A stretch of DNA of 8,070 bases from CAZMGD01 sp964565705 (GTDB lineage Bacteria > Actinomycetota > Acidimicrobiia > Acidimicrobiales > Ilumatobacteraceae): NCBI GenBank assembly GCA_964565705.1, contig CAZMGD010000148.1, forward strand, positions 1-8,070, given 5' to 3'. The notes under the pieces are model-generated. The model made no database searches, was not told where the DNA came from, and saw only the letters and a program-made list of their open reading frames with translations. The translations under genes and the position numbers were made by a program. How positions within the stretch are numbered: position 1 is the first letter of the stretch; every line of letters starts with the position of its first letter. Shown in pieces: positions 1 to 7,186 of the stretch.

Positions 1-1278
1 GGCCACCACCTCGGCGCGGCGTGCGGTCAACGGCTCCAGCGCCGATGTCGCGGCGACCACGGCAGCCTGCGCCGTCTCGGCGTCGGCCACGGCGGCTGCG
101 GCGCGGTGGTGCACGTCGAGCCAGGCGTCGATCTGCGCGGCGCTCGGATGCTGCGCCAGCTGGGTGCGGGCGGCGTCCTGTTCGCGGCGCAACGCGGTCA
201 GCCGACCGTCGAGTCGTGTCTGCTCGGCGCGGATCTCGGTCACACGGGCGTCGGCGGTCGTCCAGGCGGCCTGCGCGGCTGCAACCTCAGCGGTCAATCG
301 GTCGTGGTCGGCGCTCAGCGCGTCGGCTTGATCGTGGAGATCGATCTGGAGGCGCACCGTCGGGATGTCGGGGCCAGCGGCAGCTGCCTCCTGTGCGGCC
401 TTGACCGCAGCCCGGGCGGTGTCGACGGCCCCCGTGGCCATCTGGTGCTGTGTGCGCGCGTCGACGAGCTCGGCATCGAGCGCGTCGACGCCCAGCGGCG
501 CTTCGACGGACTCGAGCAGCGCGATCCGTTCGTCGCACCGACCGGCCTCTGCTGACGCGCGCTCGACCTCTGCCTGCGATTCGCGCAGCCGCACGGCCAA
601 CTCGTCGAACGTCGTGCGGGCATCGGTCACCGCGGTGGCCGCCGACCGCAGGGCGTCGCGGTGCTCGTCGGTGAGCTCCGCGGCCCGGGCATCGACCTCT
701 GGCTGGAGCGCGTTGACCCGTTCCCGCAGCGCATTCGCCTGTGTGCGCGCGGCGACGCCGATGCGTTGGTACATCTCGAGGCCGAGCAGCTTGCGCAGCG
801 TCTCCTGCCGGTTGGCCGGCTTGTCGTGGAGGAAGTCGGCGAAGCGGCCCTGCGGCAGCACCACGGTCCGGTTGAACTGGTCGGCGGTCAGGCCGAGCAG
901 CCCCTCCACCGTTCGGGTCATGCCGGCCGCGTCCTCGGCGAGGTTCTCGCCCGCCCGTTCGAGCCGCGCCTCACGCGTCGTCGCCCCGTTCTTCGTCCTG
1001 CGGACGACGCGCACGGCGGTGTAGCACTGGCCGGCGAGGTCGAAGTCCAGCCGAACCTTCGCCTGCTGGCTCGTCTGGTTGATCGCCGGCGCGACCAGGC
1101 GGGCGTCGCCGTAGCGAGCCACCTCGCCGTAGAGGGCGAAGGTGATCGCGTCGATGATCGTCGACTTCCCGGCGCCGGTGTCGCCCACGAGTGCCACGAG
1201 GTCGATTCCGGTGAAGTCCACCGTCGTCGGGTCGCGGAACGCGCCGAACCCTTCCATCTCCACTCGCAGGGGCCTCAT
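1..1278 (-). CDS. sbcC: SbcC (Rad50-like) exonuclease subunit, N-terminal part, cut by window edge
   Basis: This is the ATPase subunit of the SbcCD complex, the bacterial counterpart of Rad50-Mre11, which opens and trims blocked or hairpin-ended double-strand DNA. Of 426 visible codons, residues 1-26 form the first strands (MRPLRVEMEGFGAF). The Walker A loop GDTGAGKST lies at 32-40 and the family-typical FALYGE at 47-52. The Q-loop region QFNRTVVLPQGRF lies at 134-146 (Gln143), followed by a helix reading KLLGLEMYQRIG. From about residue 180 the sequence is Ala, Glu, Arg and Gln rich with heptad character, the ascending arm of the coiled coil. The zinc hook, descending arm, signature motif and Walker B lie beyond the left edge. 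The ATG at 1278 overlaps the sbcD TGA (ATGA), so the two are probably translationally coupled. Identity is secure; total length is unknown. Confidence 0.95.
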   Translation of the reverse strand, partial: MRPLRVEMEGFGAFRDPTTVDFTGIDLVALVGDTGAGKSTIIDAITFALYGEVARYGDARLVAPAINQTSQQAKVRLDFDLAGQCYTAVRVVRRTKNGATTREARLERAGENLAEDAAGMTRTVEGLLGLTADQFNRTVVLPQGRFADFLHDKPANRQETLRKLLGLEMYQRIGVAARTQANALRERVNALQPEVDARAAELTDEHRDALRSAATAVTDARTTFDELAVRLRESQAEVERASAEAGRCDERIALLESVEAPLGVDALDAELVDARTQHQMATGAVDTARAAVKAAQEAAAAGPDIPTVRLQIDLHDQADALSADHDRLTAEVAAAQAAWTTADARVTEIRAEQTRLDGRLTALRREQDAARTQLAQHPSAAQIDAWLDVHHRAAAAVADAETAQAAVVAATSALEPLTARRAEVVA

Positions 1279-2429
1279 CGGGCGTGCACCTCGTGGTCGG
1301 CGTCCAACAGGTCGTGGAACAGCTGGCGTACTCGATCGTCCTCGACGTGCTGGCGCTGGAGGTACTCGTCGAACAACGCCTGCGGGGAACGTTCCGATGC
1401 CAGACCGCGTGTCGACCGCGCTGGTCGCGGCCCGCTGTCGACGCGCACCTCGACCACCCCGTCGCCGAGCAGCTCGCGCACCTGGTCGGCCAGCCCGGCG
1501 CGGGTCGGGCCCTCCACGATCACCCGCAGCCACGGCTCGCCCTCGATCGGCGTTGCCGCCAGTTGGTCGATCGTGCCGCGCAACGTCCGCAGCGGACGCC
1601 CGGACCGCAGCCCGACCGCCTGCACGTCCGCCGGCACGCCGGGCGTGATCGTCACGACGTTCACCTGCTTGGCCTGCTCGCCCTCACCGAAGTCGAGCTG
1701 GATCGGGGAGCCGCAGTAGTGCAGCGGCGCACCCGCATGGATCCGCTGGGGGCGGTGCAGGTGCCCGAGCGCGGCGTACCCGATCGTCGGCGGGAACGAC
1801 TGCGCGGTGACCGCGTACTCGTCGACGAGGTGGGCCGCGCGCTCGCCACCGCCGGCGGTCGCGCCGAGCACGAACGTGTGGGCGGCCAGCACGTTCACGG
1901 TGTCGGCGTGGAACGGCGCGCACATCGCGTCCAGCAGCAGGCGCAGGCGCTCGCTGTACAGCTGGGCGTTCTCGAAGGCCTCGGCCGCCATCAGCTGCTC
2001 GGCGCGCACGATGCCTCGCTTGGACACGAACGGCAGCATCGCCAGCCGCACGTCGCTGCCGTCACGGGCGCGAAGCGACAGGACCCCGCCGTCGTCGGGT
2101 CGGGTCGGCTCGGCGACGACGTGCACGTTGCCGAGCGCGAACAGCGGCGCGATCGCGCGCAGCCGCCGCGCGTTGTCGTGGTTGCCGGCGATCACCGCGA
2201 CCTGAGCACCCGAGCCGGCGAGCTGCAGCAGCGCCCGGTACACGATCTCCTCCGACTCGGGCGCCGGCGCGGCGGAGTCGAACAGGTCGCCGGCGACGAC
2301 CACGAGGTCGACCCCCTCCTGTTCGGCGATGCCGGCGATCTCGCCGAGTACGGCACGGTGCTCCTCGGCGCGAGAGGCGCCGCGGATGCCCTTGCCGACG
2401 TGCCAGTCGGATGTGTGCAGCAGCTTCAC
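1275..2429 (-). CDS. sbcD: SbcD (Mre11-like) nuclease subunit
   Basis: This is the nuclease subunit of SbcCD, a metal-dependent phosphoesterase giving double-strand exonuclease and single-strand endonuclease activity. It has 384 residues, a usual SbcD length. All metal-binding motifs are present in order: Asp8-x-His10 in HTSDWHVGK, Gly47-Asp48 in GDLFD, Asn83-His84-Asp85 in AGNHD, His184 in LAAHTF, and Gly222-His223-x-His225 in LGHLHRPQ. YCGSPIQLDFGE at 238-249 is the typical end of the phosphatase domain. The remainder, about 250-384, should be the capping domain and the helices that contact SbcC. The start is a GTG at 2429, 3 bases after the stop of the upstream ATPase gene, with no strong ribosome binding site, which fits translational coupling. 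Its stop overlaps the sbcC ATG. Nothing suggests inactivation. Confidence 0.96.
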   Translation of the reverse strand: MKLLHTSDWHVGKGIRGASRAEEHRAVLGEIAGIAEQEGVDLVVVAGDLFDSAAPAPESEEIVYRALLQLAGSGAQVAVIAGNHDNARRLRAIAPLFALGNVHVVAEPTRPDDGGVLSLRARDGSDVRLAMLPFVSKRGIVRAEQLMAAEAFENAQLYSERLRLLLDAMCAPFHADTVNVLAAHTFVLGATAGGGERAAHLVDEYAVTAQSFPPTIGYAALGHLHRPQRIHAGAPLHYCGSPIQLDFGEGEQAKQVNVVTITPGVPADVQAVGLRSGRPLRTLRGTIDQLAATPIEGEPWLRVIVEGPTRAGLADQVRELLGDGVVEVRVDSGPRPARSTRGLASERSPQALFDEYLQRQHVEDDRVRQLFHDLLDADHEVHAR

Positions 2430-2432
2430 GGC

Positions 2433-4142
<1,710 letters not shown>

Positions 4143-4442
4143 CGTGCTCCCATCGCCCATCGTGCTGTCGTCGATCCGCGGCGGAGGATGTGACACGCCT
4201 CCACCCACGATCGCCGTTGCGGCCCCGCCTCAGGGCGCATCGGTCACCGTAGCGGGGGCCGATGCCGGGAACCCCGACCTCGATCAACCAGGTCGGGAGT
4301 CGTTGCAGCTTCGAGTGATTGCGTCAGCCAGCCAGCGTTCGACTGGCAGATCGCCGTGCGTGCACCGACCCAACCCGGCCGCCGACGAGCAAGGGTGCAT
4401 CACGCGGCGGCAGCGAGCTCGTGCATGGTTATACTCGATGGT
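4143..4442. other. Divergent intergenic region between the ATPase-sbcDC operon and vapBC
   Basis: About 300 bases with no convincing gene; the open frames here are short or lack a ribosome binding site and family resemblance. If the ATPase begins at one of its upstream starts (4160 or 4208), the gap is correspondingly shorter. It must hold the leftward promoter of the ATPase operon and the rightward promoter of vapBC. I could find a -10 box only for vapBC. Three inverted repeats cluster at 4221-4297 (listed separately or under findings). I saw no LexA-type GAAC/GTTC SOS box. Confidence 0.6.
4273..4297. repeat. 8-bp perfect inverted repeat upstream of the ATPase operon
   Basis: CCCGACCT at 4273-4280 pairs exactly with AGGTCGGG at 4290-4297 across a 9-base loop. 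It has no T tract on either side and lies between divergent genes, where terminators are not needed, so an operator or a leader hairpin of the leftward operon is more likely. A second inverted repeat (GCATCGG at 4237-4243 with CCGATGC at 4259-4265) sits beside it. Confidence 0.5.
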
Positions 4443-4444
4443 AT
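4430..4444 (+). promoter_or_regulatory. vapBC -10 box overlapping a short inverted repeat; likely leaderless
   Basis: TATACT at 4430-4435 is a near-consensus -10 hexamer ending 7 bases before the vapB ATG at 4443. The transcript would therefore start at or next to the start codon, a leaderless arrangement common in actinobacteria. No Shine-Dalgarno sequence is visible and no good -35 is seen. ATAC at 4431-4434 and GTAT at 4441-4444 form an inverted repeat around TCGATG, so the VapBC complex could bind across the -10 box and start site. Confidence 0.5.
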
Positions 4445-4673
4445 GACTCATCGCGTCGGGCCCAAGGGTCAGGTCGTCATCCCCAAGGAACTGCGTGACG
4501 AACTCGGGATCGAACCGGGCGACGAAGTCAGCTTCTGGCATCACGACGACCATGTGGCGGTTCGTCCGGCGGGCCGTCGCCGTCCCCTGCGTGGCCGCTT
4601 CGAAGGTTCCACGCTGGTCGACGCCTTGAGCGCCGATCGCGAAGCGGACCGCCGGCGCGAATCCGCACGATGA
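4443..4673 (+). CDS. vapB: VapB antitoxin, AbrB/SpoVT DNA-binding fold
   Basis: A 76-residue antitoxin predicted to neutralise the PIN-domain toxin encoded next to it and to repress their shared promoter. Residues 1-43 form the swapped-hairpin AbrB fold, with the hallmark VGPKGQVVIPKELRDELGI at 5-23 followed by EPGDEVSF. The C-terminal tail (about 49-76, LRGRFEGSTLVDALSADRE) is charged and probably flexible, as expected for the toxin-binding part. I chose the ATG at 4443 because the AbrB motif begins right after it and a -10 box ends 7 bases upstream. An in-frame ATG at 4356 would add an Arg-rich extension without family resemblance. The stop overlaps the vapC start (ATGA at 4670-4673). Confidence 0.92.
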   Translation: MTHRVGPKGQVVIPKELRDELGIEPGDEVSFWHHDDHVAVRPAGRRRPLRGRFEGSTLVDALSADREADRRRESAR

Positions 4674-5062
4674 CCGTCGTGCTCGACTCGTGGGCGGTGC
4701 TGCGATACCTCGAGAACAACGAGCCCGCTGCCACGCTCGTGTCGGACCTTCTCGCCACGCAGCGCCCGCTGATGTCGTGGATCAACCTCGGTGAGGTGCA
4801 CTACATCGTCTGTCGCATGCACGGCGACGCGTCCGCCACCGAGACCGTACGCGACCTGCGCGACGTGGTCGATGCCCGACTTCCTGACGAACGCCTCGTT
4901 CTCGCTGCCGCTGGCCTCAAGGCAGAGCACCCGATGGCCTATGCCGACGCGTTTGGCGCCGCGCTCGCCATTGCCGCGGACGCGGCGCTCTGGACCGGCG
5001 ATCCAGAGTTGCTCGTCGACGGCGCACCGTGGCGCTGGCGGGATGTGCGCCGTTCCGACTGA
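4670..5062 (+). CDS. vapC: VapC toxin, PIN-domain ribonuclease
   Basis: A 130-residue PIN-domain endoribonuclease of the VapC type. Such toxins cut RNA, often tRNA or rRNA, and slow growth when the antitoxin is degraded; the target here cannot be read from the sequence. The acidic metal site is complete: Asp6 in VVLDSWAVL, Glu42 in NLGEVHY, Asp93 in YADAFGAALA and Asp111 in WTGDPEL. Length and motif spacing are normal, so it should be active. Its ATG overlaps the vapB stop, giving coupled translation with the antitoxin made first. The gene ends 37 bases from the 3' end of the convergent nuclease-like gene. Confidence 0.94.
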   Translation: MTVVLDSWAVLRYLENNEPAATLVSDLLATQRPLMSWINLGEVHYIVCRMHGDASATETVRDLRDVVDARLPDERLVLAAAGLKAEHPMAYADAFGAALAIAADAALWTGDPELLVDGAPWRWRDVRRSD

Positions 5063-5083
5063 GAGCACTGCCCGGCTCACCGG

Positions 5084-5097
5084 CCGCGCCTGCGCGG
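5084..5097. terminator. Possible bidirectional hairpin between convergent vapC and the EEP gene
   Basis: CCGCG and CGCGG flank a CCTG tetraloop in the 37-base gap between two convergent stop codons. The position suits a shared terminator. There is no T tract on either strand, so an intrinsic terminator is only weakly supported. Confidence 0.3.
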
Positions 5098-5099
5098 GG

Positions 5100-5858
5100 T
5101 CACCCCCCATTCGGGCGAGGAGCGCGCCTACGCACCAACGTCCGCTGCCGTTCACCCTCCAGCACTGGAAGCTCGAACGCTGGTGTGCGGACAGCTCCTG
5201 TCGGCCACACGTCGAAGTCGGCGGTGAGCGGAGCGTGATCGCTGACCTCCCACGCGTCGGCGAACTCCTCCACCCCACCGCCGACGCCGACCAGCTCGTT
5301 GGCCAGCCGGGTGTTGGCGAAGATGAAGTCGAGCTGTTGCCGTGCGGCGTTCGGGCTGTTGCCGTTCCGATGAGTCCACAGGTGGGTGCACGGCTGTCGG
5401 CAGTCGGCGCATCCTCCGCCCGGCTCGCGCGCGGCAGACGTGACGTCGGTGAGGTCGATCAAACCCGTGCCGGCGGCGTCGATCGTCAAGCCGTACAGAC
5501 CGACGACCGTGCCCCACAGCTCTCCGCCGATGCGGACGTCGGCGACGCACACGGTGCCCGGCCACAGCTCGTCGACCCCCGGCCCGTTCTTGCGCACCGC
5601 GTCGACGGGAGTGATCTCGACGCCCGCTCGCGCAGCGATGACGGTCCCCCAGCGCCGGCGCGAGCCGATGCCCTCAGGCCTCCACAGGGCGGTCCAGCCC
5701 GGCGGTGGGCCACTGGCGGGAACCTTCGCCTCGGTGAGCACCGCGATCGTCGGATCCACCCGCTGCTCGAGCCAGTCCCACAGTTCAGGGAGCGCTCGCC
5801 GCGGTGCCACCGCCTGCTTCATGTTCCACGTCACCACGCGCACCCGACGACCGCCCAT
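5100..5858 (-). CDS. Endonuclease/exonuclease/phosphatase (EEP) fold protein, apparently lacking the GDxN motif
   Basis: A 252-residue protein of the DNase I-like EEP superfamily; members cleave DNA, RNA or phosphate esters. Recognisable motifs are VVTWNMK (Asn12), LTEAK (Glu43, metal ligand), VVGLYG (117-123), QQLDFIFAN (Asp177) and the terminal SDHAPL (Asp207-His208). The G-D-x-N motif expected between the YG strand and the later LDFIF strand is absent: YGLTIDAAGTG runs straight into LIDLTD, where relatives as I remember them carry roughly 50-60 more residues. An in-frame internal deletion is the simplest reading, so the enzyme may be inactive or altered. A Cys/His cluster (Cys150, Cys153, Cys157, His159, His163) could bind zinc. 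The ATG at 5858 puts the first strand at the usual distance; no strong ribosome binding site is seen. It lies 74 bases downstream of a mazEF pair on the same strand and may be read through from it. Confidence 0.8.
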   Translation of the reverse strand: MGGRRVRVVTWNMKQAVAPRRALPELWDWLEQRVDPTIAVLTEAKVPASGPPPGWTALWRPEGIGSRRRWGTVIAARAGVEITPVDAVRKNGPGVDELWPGTVCVADVRIGGELWGTVVGLYGLTIDAAGTGLIDLTDVTSAAREPGGGCADCRQPCTHLWTHRNGNSPNAARQQLDFIFANTRLANELVGVGGGVEEFADAWEVSDHAPLTADFDVWPTGAVRTPAFELPVLEGERQRTLVRRRAPRPNGG

Positions 5859-5932
5859 GCTCTGCCAAAGCGCGAAGGGTAACCATGATCAGGACGACGC
5901 CGCCACGCCGATGGGGACGTCGCCGCGTGTGG

Positions 5933-6280
5933 TCAGAGCGCGAGGTGAAGTCGGAGGGCCTCGTCGAGCGCGGCGAGCGTCGGTGCATCGAGCATCCCCA
6001 CCTTGGCGCCGACCCGCTCGACGACCACCGAGTGAACCTGCTCGGCATGCGCCTTGGAGTCCGCCGGCAACCCCGTGTCGCCAGCGCTCAGCAACACCTG
6101 GAACGGATGGATGCGAGCGGTGTTCGAGGTGACCGGCACGACGGTGACGACACCGCGGCCGAGCCGGTTGGCGGTCGCGTTCGCGCCGTCGTTGCTGACG
6201 ATGATCGCAGGGCGCCGCTTGTTCGATTCGGCCCCGCGGGTCGCATCGAGATCGACCCACCGGATCTCGCCTCGACGCAT
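5933..6280 (-). CDS. mazF: MazF endoribonuclease toxin (MazF9/MazF-mt1-like)
   Basis: A 115-residue MazF/PemK-family toxin, a sequence-specific single-strand endoribonuclease. The start reads MRRGEIRWVDLD, the usual first strand. The long beta1-beta2 loop (ATRGAESNKRRPAIIVSND, 13-31) carries the conserved Arg-Pro (Arg23-Pro24), and VVTVVPVTSN (44-53) carries the Thr/Ser of the active site. HPFQVLL and the AEQVHSV segment match the family. From memory it closely resembles M. tuberculosis MazF9 (Rv2801c), including the C-terminal LDEALRLHL. I chose the ATG at 6280 rather than far-upstream starts because the family begins there and the ATG overlaps the antitoxin stop by one base (TGATG). It looks intact. 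The EEP gene follows on the same strand. Confidence 0.94.
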   Translation of the reverse strand: MRRGEIRWVDLDATRGAESNKRRPAIIVSNDGANATANRLGRGVVTVVPVTSNTARIHPFQVLLSAGDTGLPADSKAHAEQVHSVVVERVGAKVGMLDAPTLAALDEALRLHLAL

Positions 6281-6498
6281 CAGCGGTGGCCGTCCGACGT
6301 CACCACTTCCCAGGCGTCGCCGTCTTCGCTGCTCGCCCAGTCCGCCCATGCGTCCTCGTACGCGGCGCCGAGCTCCGATGCTCGGAGCAACCGCACCGCC
6401 TTGTGCACCGCTGCCGACCGCGACTCGAGCCCCTTCGCTGTCACGTATGCGTCGAGGTACGCCACGTCGTCGTCGGGAAGACTCACGCTCACCTTCAT
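6280..6498 (-). CDS. mazE: MazE-type antitoxin (ribbon-helix-helix, MazE9-like)
   Basis: A 72-residue antitoxin. MKVSVSLPDDDVAYLDAYV at the N-terminus is a ribbon-helix-helix DNA-binding strand and first helix, and SRSAAVHKAVRLLR (27-40) is the second helix. The acidic, Trp-rich tail (AYEDAWADWASSEDGDAWE, 46-64) is the expected MazF-wrapping segment. It resembles M. tuberculosis MazE9 (Rv2801A) from memory. The ATG at 6498 directly precedes the strand and lies 9 bases from a 13-base palindrome that is a likely autoregulatory operator. The stop shares one base with the mazF start. Confidence 0.9.
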   Translation of the reverse strand: MKVSVSLPDDDVAYLDAYVTAKGLESRSAAVHKAVRLLRASELGAAYEDAWADWASSEDGDAWEVVTSDGHR

Positions 6499-6504
6499 AC
6501 CTGG

Positions 6505-6520
6505 ATGCTACCGATGGTAG
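6505..6520 (-). promoter_or_regulatory. mazEF promoter and palindromic operator
   Basis: CTACC and GGTAG flank GAT at 6508-6520, a palindrome with 5-bp arms, 10-22 bases upstream of the mazE ATG. On the minus strand TAGCAT (6510 to 6505) is a -10-like hexamer 6 bases before the ATG, predicting a leaderless transcript repressed by MazE-MazF. No convincing -35 is visible. Confidence 0.45.
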
Positions 6521-6533
6521 GAAGGCCGGAGTA

Positions 6534-6556
6534 GTGATATCACCTAGTGCTAGCGT
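6534..6556 (+). promoter_or_regulatory. Candidate operator and -10 box of the rightward antitoxin-mazF pair
   Basis: GTGATATCAC at 6534-6543 is a perfect 10-base palindrome, followed directly by CTAG-TG-CTAG at 6544-6553. TAGCGT at 6551-6556 could serve as a -10 box ending 9 bases before the ATG at 6566. Together they suit an autoregulated toxin-antitoxin promoter. The -10 assignment is weak; the palindrome itself is certain. Confidence 0.4.
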
Positions 6557-6565
6557 CTCGTGCAG

Positions 6566-6775
6566 ATGGCAACGACGAGGACCACGTTCACACTCGACGA
6601 GAGGATGGCCGAGCAAGCGCGACGCCTGGGTGTGAACATCTCCGCCGCGGCCCGCGACGGCGTTGCCGCGGCGATCCGGACCGCGCTGGCCGAGGCTGAC
6701 CGCGCCGCATACCTGAAGCATCCAGAGCAGGCCGATGGCTTCTGGGCCGACGCCGAGGTATGGGGCGACGAATGA
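6566..6775 (+). CDS. CcdA/MazE-type antitoxin of the second MazF pair
   Basis: A 69-residue antitoxin. TRTTFTLDERMAEQARRLGV (4-23) has the strand-helix pattern of a ribbon-helix-helix N-terminus, followed by helix ISAAARDGVAAAIRTAL. The tail DRAAYLKHPEQ then DGFWADAEVWGDE is the acidic, aromatic MazF-binding extension typical of actinobacterial antitoxins placed before PemK/MazF toxins. It differs in sequence from the MazE-like antitoxin 67 bases away, so the two pairs are not recent duplicates. The ATG at 6566 is preferred; an in-frame GTG at 6560 would add two residues. No Shine-Dalgarno sequence is visible, consistent with a leaderless transcript. The stop overlaps the toxin start (ATGA). 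Confidence 0.85.
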   Translation: MATTRTTFTLDERMAEQARRLGVNISAAARDGVAAAIRTALAEADRAAYLKHPEQADGFWADAEVWGDE

Positions 6776-7080
6776 AGCGCGGCGAGGTGTGGCTCGCCGA
6801 GGTCGGCCGGAAGCGGCGTCCGGTACTCGTCCTCACCCGCAGCGAGGTGCTGGACGTCCGGGCCCTCGTCACCGTCGCTGAGATCTCGACATCGGCTCGG
6901 GGTCTCGCCGCCGAGGTCGAGCTCGACCACTCGGCGGTGGGGCTCGAACAGCCATCGGTGATCAACTGCGACGGCCTCCACACCGTGGCCCAGACCACGC
7001 TCACCACGCTCGTCGGCCAGATCGACGACGACACGTTGGAGCGTGTCTGCATCGCGGTGAGTCACGCGCTCGGCTGCTGA
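6772..7080 (+). CDS. mazF: MazF/PemK-family endoribonuclease toxin, compact type
   Basis: A 102-residue toxin beginning MKRGEVWLAEV, the usual MazF first strand, followed at once by KRRPVLVLTR (14-23) with the conserved Arg16-Pro17. The loop between the first two strands is several residues shorter than in the neighbouring MazF. ALVTVAEISTSARGL (31-45) carries the active-site Ser/Thr strand, and PSVINCDGLHTV plus VGQID are conserved later strands. It should be an active RNase; its cleavage site cannot be predicted. The ATG at 6772 overlaps the antitoxin TGA. An upstream GTG at 6760 lies inside the antitoxin and is not needed. Confidence 0.9.
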   Translation: MKRGEVWLAEVGRKRRPVLVLTRSEVLDVRALVTVAEISTSARGLAAEVELDHSAVGLEQPSVINCDGLHTVAQTTLTTLVGQIDDDTLERVCIAVSHALGC

Positions 7081-7081
7081 G

Positions 7082-7102
7082 CCGCCGGCGGGGCGGGCCG
7101 CC
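7082..7102 (+). terminator. GC-rich hairpin cluster just after the mazF stop
   Basis: CCGCC (7082-7086), GGCGG (7092-7096) and CCGCC (7098-7102) can form alternative 5-bp stems directly after the mazF stop. The position suits a transcription end. No T tract follows, so intrinsic termination is doubtful. Confidence 0.3.
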
Positions 7103-7143
7103 GCACGGTGTCACATCGCTCACCGCCGATCGACGAGGGGGTG

Positions 7144-7162
7144 GGGCCGGAGGCACCGGCCC
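7144..7162 (+). promoter_or_regulatory. 7-bp perfect hairpin in the leader of the VWA gene
   Basis: GGGCCGG (7144-7150) and CCGGCCC (7156-7162) flank an AGGCA loop. The hairpin ends 10 bases before the AAGGAG ribosome binding site at 7173-7178. It could be a terminator for the upstream mazF operon or a 5' leader structure affecting translation of the VWA gene. No T tract follows. Confidence 0.4.
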
Positions 7163-7186
7163 GCTGGTCTCGAAGGAGCACCCCCG

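Noticed and set aside
4356..4442. N-terminal extension of VapB from the ATG at 4356
   Set aside because: The added residues are Arg/Ala rich and outside the AbrB fold, and a near-consensus -10 box lies at 4430-4435 inside this extension.
4143..4442. Possible LexA/SOS box controlling the repair operon
   Set aside because: I looked for paired GAAC and GTTC half-sites on both strands and found no properly spaced pair.
4791..5882. A 363-codon plus-strand open frame spanning vapC and the antisense of the EEP gene
   Set aside because: It overlaps vapC in another frame and runs antisense to a recognisable EEP protein; no domain is visible in it.
6281..6721. Long N-terminal extension of the minus-strand MazF up to 6721
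   Set aside because: It would run through mazE and the divergent antitoxin gene; the MazF family begins at MRRGEI (6280).
4443..7080. Possible recent duplication of the two MazEF pairs
   Set aside because: The two antitoxins and the two MazF proteins differ in length, loop structure and sequence, so they are not recent copies of each other.
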